Source: Chloroflexota bacterium (GTDB lineage Bacteria; Chloroflexota; Anaerolineae; UBA7937; B3-Chlor). From it: a stretch of DNA of 62,659 bases. The stretch spans positions 1-62,659 of the forward strand of contig JAUWLF010000013.1 of the NCBI GenBank assembly GCA_030613785.1, in the 5' to 3' direction. The notes below the pieces were generated by a model. It ran no database searches and was not told the DNA's origin. It saw only the letters and a list, made by a program, of their open reading frames with translations. Shown here in pieces: positions 44,530 through 52,911 of this stretch. The translations under genes were made by a program, and so were the position numbers. How positions within the stretch are numbered: position 1 is the stretch's first letter; the number at the start of each line of letters is the position of its first letter.

Positions 44530-45318
44530 TTATCGAGCCAGATACGACGAATCATCAATCGCGAAGGTAGAATCACCAGCAATGCCCAATTCGTTCACCA
44601 AGGAAACAATAGCATCTGCCACAATGGCAGTGGCATTCTCCACCGAACGACGTTGCACCGCTTTGTCGGTTACCTTCCCAACAGCGACAAACACGCCACC
44701 CGTGCGGATGTGTCGCAAGCTGCCGAGGACAAATAGAGTGGATGCCTCCATTTCAGTAGCAAGCACTCCCGATCGTTGCCAGATCTTCCACCTTTGCCCG
44801 ACTGCCTCGGGAACCAACTGTTTACCCGCTTGTTCCAAGTAGTAAGCGTCCTTGCAGTGAGTAATCCCAACATGGGCACGAACCTGCCGATCTGCTGCTG
44901 CCCTGACCAGTCGAGACAGCACTTCAAAGTCTGGCACTGCGGGAAACACCTGATCGACATACTGTGCAGTCGTGCCATCCTCTCGGACACAACCGGTTGG
45001 GATGACCAGATCCCCTACCTTGATGTCAGGTTGTAATGCACCGCAGGTGCCAATCCTGATAATCACGCGTATTCCGATCTCAACAAGCTCCTCAACAGCT
45101 ATCGCGGTCGATGGGCCACCGATACCAGTAGCGACGACGAGGATCTGCAACTCGCCGATACAAGCTCGATAGCACAGATATCCTCTCTTGCCGGAAACCC
45201 TTTGCGTGGCATCAAGCACCGATGAGATTGCCTTTACCCTGTCTGGGTCTCCGGTGATAATGGCGCACCTGGCCTCACTTGGACCGAAGCCCAGGTGCTG
45301 CGGCATTCCTCCGATCAT
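44530..45318 (-). CDS. Uridine-phosphorylase-like nucleoside phosphorylase
   Basis: A 262-residue phosphorylase of the NP-I family. It cleaves a nucleoside with phosphate to give a base and ribose 1-phosphate. Landmarks are ITGDPDRVKAISSVLD (phosphate-binding GDP-x-R), VVATGIGGPSTAIAVEELVEIG, IIRIGTCGALQPDIKVGDLVIP and VLATEMEASTLFVLGSLR, with the family EMEAS motif at the nucleoside site. The length matches uridine phosphorylase (about 250-260). Inside a glycan cluster it may recycle nucleosides or act in a nucleoside-derived product; no other salvage gene is nearby. The start is ATG 45,318 or ATG 45,306. Confidence 0.88.
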   Translation of the reverse strand: MIGGMPQHLGFGPSEARCAIITGDPDRVKAISSVLDATQRVSGKRGYLCYRACIGELQILVVATGIGGPSTAIAVEELVEIGIRVIIRIGTCGALQPDIKVGDLVIPTGCVREDGTTAQYVDQVFPAVPDFEVLSRLVRAAADRQVRAHVGITHCKDAYYLEQAGKQLVPEAVGQRWKIWQRSGVLATEMEASTLFVLGSLRHIRTGGVFVAVGKVTDKAVQRRSVENATAIVADAIVSLVNELGIAGDSTFAIDDSSYLAR

Positions 45319-45394
45319 AACGGTACGTTCCTCTCGTCCGGTATCTTGTTTTTCGTAGCCTGACGTTTGATCTATTTACGCAATAGCGGAGTCC

Positions 45395-46975
45395 TCACAC
45401 GCAATTCACCGTCTGCTCTGCTGGCCGAAGAAGCTTTTCAATCAGTCGGAGTTCGTAAAGCACACCAAAGTCATCATCGTCTACAGTGCGGTCAAGCTCT
45501 ATGTTCACACCCTGATCCTCGATCAAGCGTCGCAAACTCTGCACCGCGCCATATCGAACACGGCTACTCTGATCACGCAGCAGGACAGAAAGGAGCGAAA
45601 CGATATCTGCATTCCCTGTCGCCAGAGCAACTTTGCCGAGTGCGACCGTTGCTTCAAAGCGAACGATTTCATCTGAATGCCCCAACGCCAATGAACGTAC
45701 GTCTTCCCACGGCACCAACTCGCACGCAACCACGGAAAAGGAGCCCAACGCCCAACAACAGACAGCGACGAGCCAGTCATCGCTATCCTTTAAGAATTCG
45801 GCTATGTCGGGAATCAAGTCCGATGCACCGTGAGCATCAGCAATCTCTCCGGCAAAATAGATAGCGTTTCGTATCCTCTCCTTGTCCCCGGATTCCATTT
45901 CTTGGGTTAATAGAGCTACCGCAAGTCGCTCACCAGGCCCATCTCCAGAGAGGCCAAGAGCCAGAGCAGCAAAGGGGATACTATCCCGATCTAACTGACC
46001 GATGCAGTCCACTAGCGGGGGCACGGCAATCTGACCCAGCCGTGCCAGGGACCATGCAGCCTCATCTCGGGCATAAAACGATGGATCTGACAGGGCCTCA
46101 ATTAAGGGAGGGACAGAACGTGCACACGGAATCTTGCCTAATGCTCCTGCTACTCGCCACCTCACGTCAAAGTCCCAATGGCTGCAAAGTACTCGTCCCA
46201 GAGCATCCACTGCATTGCGAACATAGTCTGAACGCGTCATACTGGCAAGAGTAAGACCTGCTACCATGATCGCTGGCCAGTCAGCGCCATCCTTTTCAAG
46301 AACGGCAATTGCAGCATCTATTCGTTCTCTGTCAGTCAATGTCGAATTCGCCAGACGTTCACGATCGTTCCGATCCATATGGCCATAGTGGTAGACCAAC
46401 GCCCGTGGCTCAAAGTGAATCTCATAGCCCAAAGGCAACACCAACTTGGTCCAGTAATGGTCTTCCAACTCGAAAACCTTCTCATCGAACGGTTGCTTGT
46501 CCCAAACAGCCCGAGCGAACATAGAATTCGCGTTCCAAAAATCGGAATTCTCCGTCTCTACCCTGGGCGTGTTTCGAGCAAAAATGTCCAGATCCCTCTT
46601 GTCCAAGAACTGTGAACTCAGGTGATAGAGCTGCGATCCATAGACCCCGGCAACAGAGGAGTTTTCGAGGTGAGCATACAGCGTTGCCAGCCATGTACGG
46701 TGAGCCGGAATGGTGTGGGCACTGAGAACGGCAATGTAGTTGCCGGATGCCGCTGCAACTGCCCTATTCAGGGCTTTTCCAGGCTGGTAATCGTCAATCG
46801 ACAGGATTTCGGTCGCATACCGGGCAGTGATCGCTCTGGACCGGTCTTCTGATTGGTTGTCTACTCCGACAATTTCGAATTGACCGTGAGGAAAATCCTG
46901 TGATATAAGCGCATCCATCACGGCGCCCAGATATTGCTCCTCATTCCGAAATCTTATGATGATAGATATGTCCAT
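45395..46975 (-). CDS. GT2 glycosyltransferase fused to a HEAT-repeat domain
   Basis: A 526-residue protein. Residues 1-235 form a GT-A family 2 glycosyltransferase: ISIIIRFRNEEQYLGAVMDALI, then VGVDNQSEDRSRAITARYA, YIAVLSAHTIPAHRTWLATL and the acidic loop EDHYWTKLVLPLGYEIHFEP. Residues 250-510 are HEAT-like helix pairs (DALGRVLCSHWDFDVRWRVAGALGK, ARDEAAWSLARLGQIAVPPLV, SDEIVRFEATVALGKVALATG), about six in number. HEAT repeats usually bind proteins or, in phycobilisome lyases, place substrate. The fusion to GT2 is unusual. A Ser (LSAH) replaces the second Asp of the usual DxD. It lies 76 bases upstream of the phosphorylase gene. Confidence 0.8.
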   Translation of the reverse strand: MDISIIIRFRNEEQYLGAVMDALISQDFPHGQFEIVGVDNQSEDRSRAITARYATEILSIDDYQPGKALNRAVAAASGNYIAVLSAHTIPAHRTWLATLYAHLENSSVAGVYGSQLYHLSSQFLDKRDLDIFARNTPRVETENSDFWNANSMFARAVWDKQPFDEKVFELEDHYWTKLVLPLGYEIHFEPRALVYHYGHMDRNDRERLANSTLTDRERIDAAIAVLEKDGADWPAIMVAGLTLASMTRSDYVRNAVDALGRVLCSHWDFDVRWRVAGALGKIPCARSVPPLIEALSDPSFYARDEAAWSLARLGQIAVPPLVDCIGQLDRDSIPFAALALGLSGDGPGERLAVALLTQEMESGDKERIRNAIYFAGEIADAHGASDLIPDIAEFLKDSDDWLVAVCCWALGSFSVVACELVPWEDVRSLALGHSDEIVRFEATVALGKVALATGNADIVSLLSVLLRDQSSRVRYGAVQSLRRLIEDQGVNIELDRTVDDDDFGVLYELRLIEKLLRPAEQTVNCV

Positions 46976-47046
46976 GCTGCCGACTCATCTATAAGAAGGG
47001 GCCAGGACCCATGGGCTCTAGTTCAATCGTCCGTGTCACAAGCCAT

Positions 47047-47154
47047 CTAGGAGGCTGCTGAAGAAGTCTCCGGTGACCACCACATATTGTGGTTTGCGGC
47101 GCGTCAACCCCCAAGGTTATACTCACTGCGGGTAGTTTCTCAGCATGCTCCTAG
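47047..47154. repeat. Candidate MITE-like inverted-repeat element
   Basis: CTAGGAGGCTGCTGAAGAA (47,047-47,065) and the reverse complement of the right end (CTAGGAGCATGCTGAGAAA) are imperfect inverted repeats bounding 108 bases. An internal hairpin ACCACA-TAT-TGTGGT lies at 47,079-47,093. The right end overlaps the stop codon of the gene ending at 47,151. The ends resemble those of IS1182-type elements (GGCTGxTGAAxAA). There is no coding capacity. Confidence 0.4.
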
Positions 47155-47933
47155 CTGCTTTCTTGCAGCGAGCGTACTAATGTACGCGCTGGATCGTCGA
47201 GCGAGCGGCGGACAGGATGGACGAAGTACGCTTGTGGAGTCCCAAGCGCACGCTTGATACCGCTGACAGCTTGATACGGTCGGTAGCGTATAAAGGGTTT
47301 AAGCTCTACAGGATACGATCTTGTTTCAAGGCCAAGAGTATCTGGCAAGGTCGGGAAAAGGATCTCTTGCAGCGTATGGGACTTGTTTGCGGCAATCAAT
47401 CGCTTGAGATCAGAATAGTGTCTATGCTTCACCATAGCCTCAACATATCTGTGTGAGAATACCTGTCCTGGGCTAAAAGCTCCATGCACGTGACGAAAAC
47501 CCACAAACTCGAACCAATCAGACAATTCAGGCCGAAGAGATTTGTACGGTCTCCATCTCGACTTTGGAGAGACAAACCTCACAAGATTCGGTGCCATGTA
47601 GTCGTAGCCAGACATCGCAGACGACACCCAATCTTCATAGCCATGACGAATGAAAAGCATGTCAGTCTCCAAGTTGATGACGTAGTCGTAGGAAGCGTCG
47701 TTTTCCACGAGCCACTCAAAGACATCGAAGAAGAAAGGCGTGATCTTGGCGTAGAATTGCCGGCGTGATACAGGCAGAATCTCCAGATCCAACCCTTTGC
47801 CAAGGTCAGGATCAGTCCCTGAATTGTACAACATGAGCCGCGATCTCGAACAGAATGCGCTCGTGTTCTTCACCAGGTCAAATAGAGAGTCTGGATCCTC
47901 GTGAGCAAGAATAACCATGACTATCTTCTTCAA
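47151..47933 (-). CDS. Glycosyltransferase-like protein with a central acidic motif
   Basis: A 260-residue protein. It starts MKKIVMVILAHEDPDSLFDLV, a pattern like the N-terminal strand and His-Glu region of GT14-type and related GT-A enzymes. The middle carries DYVINLETDMLFIRHGYED, where E-T-D stands in the place of a DxD motif. The rest is rich in aromatic and basic residues (FEFVGFRHVHGAFSPGQVFSH). I do not recognise a precise family. The stop codon lies inside a candidate inverted-repeat element, so the C-terminus may have been altered by insertion. The genes on both sides encode sugar-modifying enzymes, which supports a role in glycan assembly. Confidence 0.6.
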   Translation of the reverse strand: MKKIVMVILAHEDPDSLFDLVKNTSAFCSRSRLMLYNSGTDPDLGKGLDLEILPVSRRQFYAKITPFFFDVFEWLVENDASYDYVINLETDMLFIRHGYEDWVSSAMSGYDYMAPNLVRFVSPKSRWRPYKSLRPELSDWFEFVGFRHVHGAFSPGQVFSHRYVEAMVKHRHYSDLKRLIAANKSHTLQEILFPTLPDTLGLETRSYPVELKPFIRYRPYQAVSGIKRALGTPQAYFVHPVRRSLDDPARTLVRSLQESS

Positions 47934-47982
47934 CTGAATCTCCTTTCTCTGCCAGATTACCGGTCAGCAGTTCAGCCAATCA

Positions 47983-49053
47983 CTATGCACATGCGCGAAC
48001 CAATCGATCGACCACATAGGCAACCGCATCCTCAGGCATTCCAGTCCATGTTGGCAGCCAAAACGCCCGCCTGCTAACGGATCTGGCAACCGGGTATTCT
48101 CGCACGGCTGAATCCTGGTAGAGCGGCAAGTTACATAACGCCGGCCATATTGCACGAGTATCAATGCCATCTGAACGTAGGGCGTCCAGAATCCGATCTC
48201 GCTGTTCACTGCACACCGTGTATAACCAACAGACCGTCGTGGCCCATTCTTCGCTGGGTCTAGGACTCACGCACACATTCGCTAATAGACGATCATAAAG
48301 TCGGCCTACCTTCGCACGCTCAGAGACCAGCTCATCCCACCGCTCAACCTGGCCAAGTCCAATTGCAGCAGTAACATTCGTCATGCGATAGTTCGAGCCC
48401 ACGACCGGATGCCAATAAGGTCGTTCCTTCGTCATACCATGCCCGGCGATCAGCCGCATCTGATCGGCAAGCCATTCGTCATCCGTCAAGACGCCTCCTC
48501 CTTCACCGCTTGTGATGATCTTGTTGGCATGAAAGCTGAATGTGGATGCCAGCCCAAACCCCCCGACCTCCCTGCCGCCATAGAGTGCACCATGCGCTTG
48601 GGCTGCATCCTCAATGACTATGATCCCCAGTTCCAGCAGCCGGTCATAGTCGCAGGGATGACCAAGGAGATCCACGGCAATGATCGCTCGAGTCTTTGAG
48701 GTCACGACTTGCTGCACATCTTCTGGATCAATTGTCCAGTTTGACTCGGCAATATCGGCAAAAACCGGCCTTGCGCCTACTGAACGCACGGCAGCAGCAG
48801 GTGAAACGAACGTCAATGCCGGGACAATCACCTCATCGCCGGGACCGAGATTGAGAGCTCTCAGCACCAGCTCCAGCGCGATAGTACCGTTTAGAACAGC
48901 GATGGCGTGCTTTCTACCACATCGGGCAGCCAGCGAGTACTCCAATCGCTTTACATACTCTCCTGCGCCTGAGATCCAGCCGGAGTCGATGGCGTCAAAG
49001 GCATTCCTCTTCTCTGCGCTACCCAGTCGGACGGTAGACAACGGCACTCGCAT
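47983..49053 (-). CDS. DegT/DnrJ/EryC1/StrS aminotransferase, perosamine-synthase-like
   Basis: A 356-residue PLP enzyme. Landmarks are VLNGTIALELVLRALNLGPGDEVIVPALTFVSP (quoted as two motifs: NGTIALELVLRAL and PALTFVS), VIEDAAQAHGALYGGREVG, TFSFHANKIITSGEGGGVLT with the PLP Lys after AN, and NYRMTNVTAAIGLGQVE. FHANKxITSGEGG is typical of GDP-perosamine synthase and related 4-aminotransferases, so the product may be a 4-amino-4,6-dideoxy sugar. The ATG at 49,053 is chosen because GAGGAAGG precedes it and the family begins near RVPLSTV; a longer frame reaches 49,128. No dehydratase or epimerase gene for the precursor sugar is in the cluster. Confidence 0.9.
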   Translation of the reverse strand: MRVPLSTVRLGSAEKRNAFDAIDSGWISGAGEYVKRLEYSLAARCGRKHAIAVLNGTIALELVLRALNLGPGDEVIVPALTFVSPAAAVRSVGARPVFADIAESNWTIDPEDVQQVVTSKTRAIIAVDLLGHPCDYDRLLELGIIVIEDAAQAHGALYGGREVGGFGLASTFSFHANKIITSGEGGGVLTDDEWLADQMRLIAGHGMTKERPYWHPVVGSNYRMTNVTAAIGLGQVERWDELVSERAKVGRLYDRLLANVCVSPRPSEEWATTVCWLYTVCSEQRDRILDALRSDGIDTRAIWPALCNLPLYQDSAVREYPVARSVSRRAFWLPTWTGMPEDAVAYVVDRLVRACA

Positions 49054-49128
49054 TTCGAAGTCCTTCCTCGGCCAAACAAGCCGGACTTGTCCTAGCCTAA
49101 CAGCTTCTGCCGTTCCGGATTCTCGCAA

Positions 49129-49935
49129 TTACCACCGCTCAAGCTCTTGCAGCCCGTGCTTGGCGAGAATGTACTGGATGTTCCTCTGTTCGCCATTCTC
49201 AACCAGCTCATCTCGGCAAAGACCTCGCGCGGTTTCAGTTTCTTTCGTGTGATGTCGATGGAACACACCGGCAGCAGGGTCATAGACGAGTCGCACGCCC
49301 ACCCTCTGCATCCGCAGAGCAAACTCGACCTCATGATATCCCCACCCGATCATCCTCTCGTCATAAGGGACATCATGGGGGGGGCAACATACCCTCTCCA
49401 TCGATCTTCGTGTAAAGCTCAGACTGGCAGCCCAGACGGCTCTACAGGCTACAATCTGGGAAGCCGCTCCATTTGGTCCTGCCAGTGAACGGCGACGGCA
49501 CCTGGACAGATCCCACACCACCAGATCACCCTCGAACTTTGCACCCGTGACTAGCCAATCGCCGTCGCCCAAATGCCATTTCACATGCTGCGTGATAAAA
49601 TCGGGACGCACGCGGACATCGTCTATCTGAACGAAAACGTCTGATTTGGATTCCGCACTGTGTATGCATTGATTCCACCGCTTCGCACTCATGTAATCCT
49701 CTTCATGTTGACGGCGAACAAGCTTTAAAGCAACCGGGCTGCTTGCGGCCAATTGGGTGAGTTTTTCAAGCGTGTTATCGCGGCTTCCGTCATCCAGTAC
49801 GATAATCTCGTATCGATCAGACGGGTACTGTTGGTGCATCAGATCATGCAGGAGGAGCTCAACTGTCTCACTTTGATTGTAGGTTATGGCAAATACAGTC
49901 GCGAATGGGTCCTCAGTTGGGCTTTTTCGTATCAT
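49129..49935 (-). CDS. GT2-family glycosyltransferase
   Basis: A 268-residue GT-A enzyme. It has FATVFAITYNQSETVELLLHDL at the start, YEIIVLDDGSRDNTLEKLTQL (first Asp pair) and SDVFVQIDDVRVRPDFITQHV, where the D-D-V-R stretch holds the metal-binding acids. RMIGWGYHEVEFALRMQRVGVRLVYDPAAGVFHRHH (as GYHEVEFALRMQ and DPAAGVFHRH) holds the catalytic-base region. The protein ends shortly after, so it has no extra domain. It is the first recognisable gene of the minus-strand cluster; a weak promoter is expected upstream but none is clear. The sugar transferred is unknown. Confidence 0.85.
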   Translation of the reverse strand: MIRKSPTEDPFATVFAITYNQSETVELLLHDLMHQQYPSDRYEIIVLDDGSRDNTLEKLTQLAASSPVALKLVRRQHEEDYMSAKRWNQCIHSAESKSDVFVQIDDVRVRPDFITQHVKWHLGDGDWLVTGAKFEGDLVVWDLSRCRRRSLAGPNGAASQIVACRAVWAASLSFTRRSMERVCCPPHDVPYDERMIGWGYHEVEFALRMQRVGVRLVYDPAAGVFHRHHTKETETARGLCRDELVENGEQRNIQYILAKHGLQELERW

Positions 49936-50119
49936 GGAAGTATCCTGATTTCACAAAGATCCACAGCCACACCTTTCAAAGTGAACTCAGATTTGAATAG
50001 GGATTCACAACATCGATTGTGTTGAGTCCAACCAAGTTGTACACGGTGGGGTTGGCCCCGTTTCTTAGACCGGATCGGCCGGAACAAGGTGGAGACCGAC
50101 AAGGCTGAACCGCGGCTGC

Positions 50120-50286
50120 TCAGGCATAGTGCACTTCTGACTGCGTCCGATAGCCAGACTTCGGTGCAGGCGCTCATGGCCGTAGAGCTGGAAGCAGCTA
50201 TGCAGTCCGGCTTCCCGGTTTGGAACGTGAGAATAGTCCATGACGTTGATGTGCTCGTACTTCACCTTGCGCCACAGGCGCTCGAA
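50120..50286 (-). mobile_element. IS3-family transposase remnant (3' end only)
   Basis: The minus strand encodes FERLWRKVKYEHINVMDYSH, then FQLYGHERLHRSL. A one-base shift then gives GYRTQSEVHYA and a stop at 50,120-50,122. This is the end of an IS3-type integrase (catalytic Glu region onward lost upstream). The stretch TGTACACGGTGGGGTTGGCCCC at 50,039-50,060 may be the element's end. It lies just upstream of the first gene of the glycan cluster. Confidence 0.7.
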
Positions 50287-50499
50287 GCAGCCTGGGAGCG
50301 AGCGAAATCCCTCTGGGAGAAACTCCGCCCCGAGACAGAATCCGAAGGCACCGCGGAGGAGGTAACACAGCACGTTGCGCAGGATCCTGATGATGAACAC
50401 GCGCGGGCTGCCTTGCGCTTGCAGCTGAAGAAACTGCTGGCCGCAGACACGGCGCTGAAGCGACTTCTTCCCGACATCATACTTGACCTGCGGGCATAG
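50263..50499 (+). pseudogene. Fragment of a helical protein gene
   Basis: From about 50,270 the plus strand encodes a helical, charged segment (AAWERAKSLWEKLRPETE, then DDEHARAALRLQLKKLLAAD) ending at a stop at 50,497-50,499. The pattern (W.KLRP, ARAALRLQLKKLLAED-like) recurs at the start of large Chloroflexota proteins of unknown role. No start is present, and upstream is IS3 debris on the other strand. It is followed 14 bases later by a HEPN-like fragment. Confidence 0.4.
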
Positions 50500-50513
50500 C
50501 GCAAATCAATGGG

Positions 50514-50768
50514 ATGAGCCTCGATGAGGCACTTGACAGCCTCATGCGCAAGGCCGAACTGTGGCCTGTCACAGAAACTGGTGTTGGAATGATTTGGACG
50601 GAGACGGGACTAACTCGAGAAGACATCGAAACTGTCAGGGATGCAACAGACGTACGGCATCAGGTGGTCCACGACGCTCGCCGGGAAGTAGAAGCCTCAG
50701 AGGCACGCGGCTACCTGATTGCCATCCGTAAGGTCATTGCGGCCCTGGAGAGTGGGGGGTCAGAATAG
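50514..50768 (+). CDS. Short HEPN-like fragment
   Basis: An 84-residue frame (MSLDEALDSLMRKAELWPV) with helical segments and ATDVRHQVVHDARREVEA, in which R-H-Q-V-V-H resembles the Rx4H motif of HEPN RNases. The N-terminal half of a HEPN domain is missing or very short. It may be the end of a decayed gene or a small stand-alone protein. It follows the helical fragment at 50,263-50,499 on the same strand. Activity is unproven. Confidence 0.4.
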   Translation: MSLDEALDSLMRKAELWPVTETGVGMIWTETGLTREDIETVRDATDVRHQVVHDARREVEASEARGYLIAIRKVIAALESGGSE

Positions 50769-51056
50769 GTTCGGGCTCTGTGATTCGCCGCAATGCTGGC
50801 GTTCGCTCAAGACGCTCGCTGGTCCCCCGAGCAATGAGCCGTACCGTCGCCTCTTGCCCGCCGGGTCTGCCTTCAAGCTGAAGTCGAGAGGTCGTGCAGA
50901 ACTCGGCTACCGGACAGTGCTGCCGGTGCATGCAGGGGAACCATGGAGCGTCCCTGCAACCTCTGCGGCTAAGGTGCCAAAGAGGTTCCTCGAACTGATG
51001 AGGGTAGTGCTCGCTAACCTGACAAGCAACAAACCAGACATTCGAAACGGCATTCC
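50769..51056. other. Gap with no recognised gene
   Basis: About 290 bases of debris between two gene fragments. Open frames are Arg-rich and resemble nothing known to me. Confidence 0.35.
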
Positions 51057-51653
51057 TCAACTCCTCGAACGTGCCTGCGAACGGACCGCGCACACCCCAG
51101 TCCTCACAGTCGCTCTGGCGATATGCACATCCACCGGAATGGGCACATCTTCCAGGCTGCATAGGTTATGTTCCTGCCAGGTATCTTCGAGCATTCGGAC
51201 CCAGAGAGAGCCGATCTTCGGTGCCGTGAGGTATGGAAGACGGTAGCGTGGATTTCGAATCGTGGCAAGCAGTAAGGGAGCATTGAATCTAGCGCGTCGC
51301 AAGAGGTTGGATACGCGTCCATCAAAGTGCTGAACCAACGTAGGGCAGATGGGTTGCCATATTCTCTGGACATCTTTCTCCGGTCTCTTGGCAAGCCCGT
51401 GCCTTGTCATGTCGGTCGTCAGCTTGGCAATGCCTGTCTCCACCACCCGCACCGAGTCGTACACATAGCGTGTCTCGTGGTCGGCGCAGGTCTCTCGCCC
51501 GACAGCCAACAGGTCATCGGCGCCGCGGATGAAGTCGATGGCGACGGTGAGGATGATGAGGTGCAAGTGATCTTGCGACCCACGGCCAACGACCGCAGGA
51601 AGAATGTGCTCTGGCATCGAAGTCTCGCCCAGCACGCCTGTGCCATGGAACAA
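51057..51653 (-). pseudogene. Decayed protein gene with an HhH-GPD-like motif
   Basis: A 198-codon minus-strand frame whose middle is clearly protein-like: DSVRVVETGIAKLTTDMTRHGLAK, then RIWQPICPTLVQHFDGRV, then IRNPRYRLPYLTAPKIGSLW and VPIPVDVHIARATVRTGVC. The PVDVHIAR element resembles the catalytic-Asp region of helix-hairpin-helix DNA glycosylases (PVDTHV...). Both ends look like random sequence, so the gene is probably a fragment. The family is uncertain and the similarity could be superficial. It belongs to a graveyard region between the glycan cluster and the pyr operon. Confidence 0.4.
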
Positions 51654-51981
51654 GCTTGCCCTGCGTTGTGACTCAGAAGCAGGTGAGACTCGAAGGGGGA
51701 GCGTGAAGGCCCTGTGCGCTAACTCGGTATGAGACCGGACTTATGATGCATTATGGCCGCTGCCATCTTTTCACGGAGCCGTTTCTGCGCGCTGCAATCT
51801 CATCGCATAATAGACGTTACGCGGGCAATCTGACTCGACATTGCCCGCACAATATGTTCATGTCAGGCAAACAACTCCCAGAATCTTCCCAGCATAATGT
51901 CACAGCGCACTGTGGTGCGCGTTTGGTGGCCGACAGGGACATCCTGTCATCCAAGGTCCTGCAGCTCCCTCTTTACTGTTA
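51654..51981. other. Intergenic stretch downstream of pyrD
   Basis: About 330 bases. No gene, RNA or repeat is recognisable. A pair of complementary stretches near 51,826-51,850 (GCGGGCAAT and ATTGCCCGC) could form a hairpin, downstream of the convergent pyr operon and fragment genes. Confidence 0.4.
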
Positions 51982-52911
51982 TCAGCGGGCGATGCGCCGC
52001 AACCTACTCAAGTTGGCGTGACCCCGCTCAACCATGAAAGCTCTCATCTCGTCCAGGATGGTCTCGAAAACCCCTAGCCCTTGGTAGCGGACCGCCGAGC
52101 CGATACCCACTGCCGTGGCCCCAGCCATGATCATCTCCAAGGCGTCGCGCCCCTCGGTCACCCCACCGATGCCGATGATGGGTATCTCCACCGTCCTATA
52201 GATGTCATAGACACAGCGTACCGCTATGGGCCGGATGGCGGGTCCGGAGACACCCCCTACCTTGTTGGCCAGGATGGGCTGCCCTGAGTGGATGTCTATG
52301 ACCATTCCAGGGCCTAGCGTATTGATGGCGGCGATGGCATCGGCCCCAGCCTGCTCGACACTCGCGGCGATGGCGGAGATGTCTGTAACATTGGGGGAGA
52401 GCTTGACGATGATGGGGATAGAGGTGATCTCTTTGACGGTGGCGGTGATCCGCGCTGCATCACCGGCGTCGCAGGCGAAGGGCCTGCCGAACTCGTCGGA
52501 GACGTTGGGGCAGGAAATGTTCAACTCTATGAAGTCTGGTTCCGCCTCGGCGATCTTGCGGGCGACCTCGCCGAAGCCGTCGACGGTCTCGGCGAAGATG
52601 CTGGCCGCGAGGGGCACGCCCAGAGGTTCCAACAACTCCCTGGCCTGTGCGATGATCTTCACTTCTTCCTCGACACCAGGGTTGGCCAAGCCCACAGCGT
52701 TGATGAGGCCGTGGCCCCAATCCAGCACCGTGGGGTTGGGATGGCCCTCCCTGGGCGAGGGACCGCAGGACTTAGTGGTGACCATTCCGGCGCCGCTCCT
52801 GGCCACGCGAGCCACAAGCTCGGCGCTGGTTCCCAGGATCCCGGCGGCGAGTGCAAGAGGGTTGCGGAGGCGGACGCCGCAGAGCTCCACTGAGAGATCA
52901 GGCTCACTCAT
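51982..52911 (-). CDS. pyrD: Dihydroorotate dehydrogenase, class 1B catalytic subunit
   Basis: A 309-residue FMN enzyme that oxidises dihydroorotate to orotate. Landmarks are VRLRNPLALAAGILGTSAELV at the N-terminus, FIELNISCPNVSDEFGRPF, IIVKLSPNVTDISAIA, AINTLGPGMVIDIHSG, and PIIGIGGVTEGRDALEMIMAGATAVGIGSAV for FMN-phosphate binding. The Asn-rich loop and Cys in NISCPN fit class 1 enzymes; class 1B uses PyrK and NAD, and pyrK is at 31,600-32,319. It overlaps the end of the upstream pyrF-pyrE gene by eight bases, so it is translated as part of the pyr operon and is its last gene here. Confidence 0.93.
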   Translation of the reverse strand: MSEPDLSVELCGVRLRNPLALAAGILGTSAELVARVARSGAGMVTTKSCGPSPREGHPNPTVLDWGHGLINAVGLANPGVEEEVKIIAQARELLEPLGVPLAASIFAETVDGFGEVARKIAEAEPDFIELNISCPNVSDEFGRPFACDAGDAARITATVKEITSIPIIVKLSPNVTDISAIAASVEQAGADAIAAINTLGPGMVIDIHSGQPILANKVGGVSGPAIRPIAVRCVYDIYRTVEIPIIGIGGVTEGRDALEMIMAGATAVGIGSAVRYQGLGVFETILDEMRAFMVERGHANLSRLRRIAR

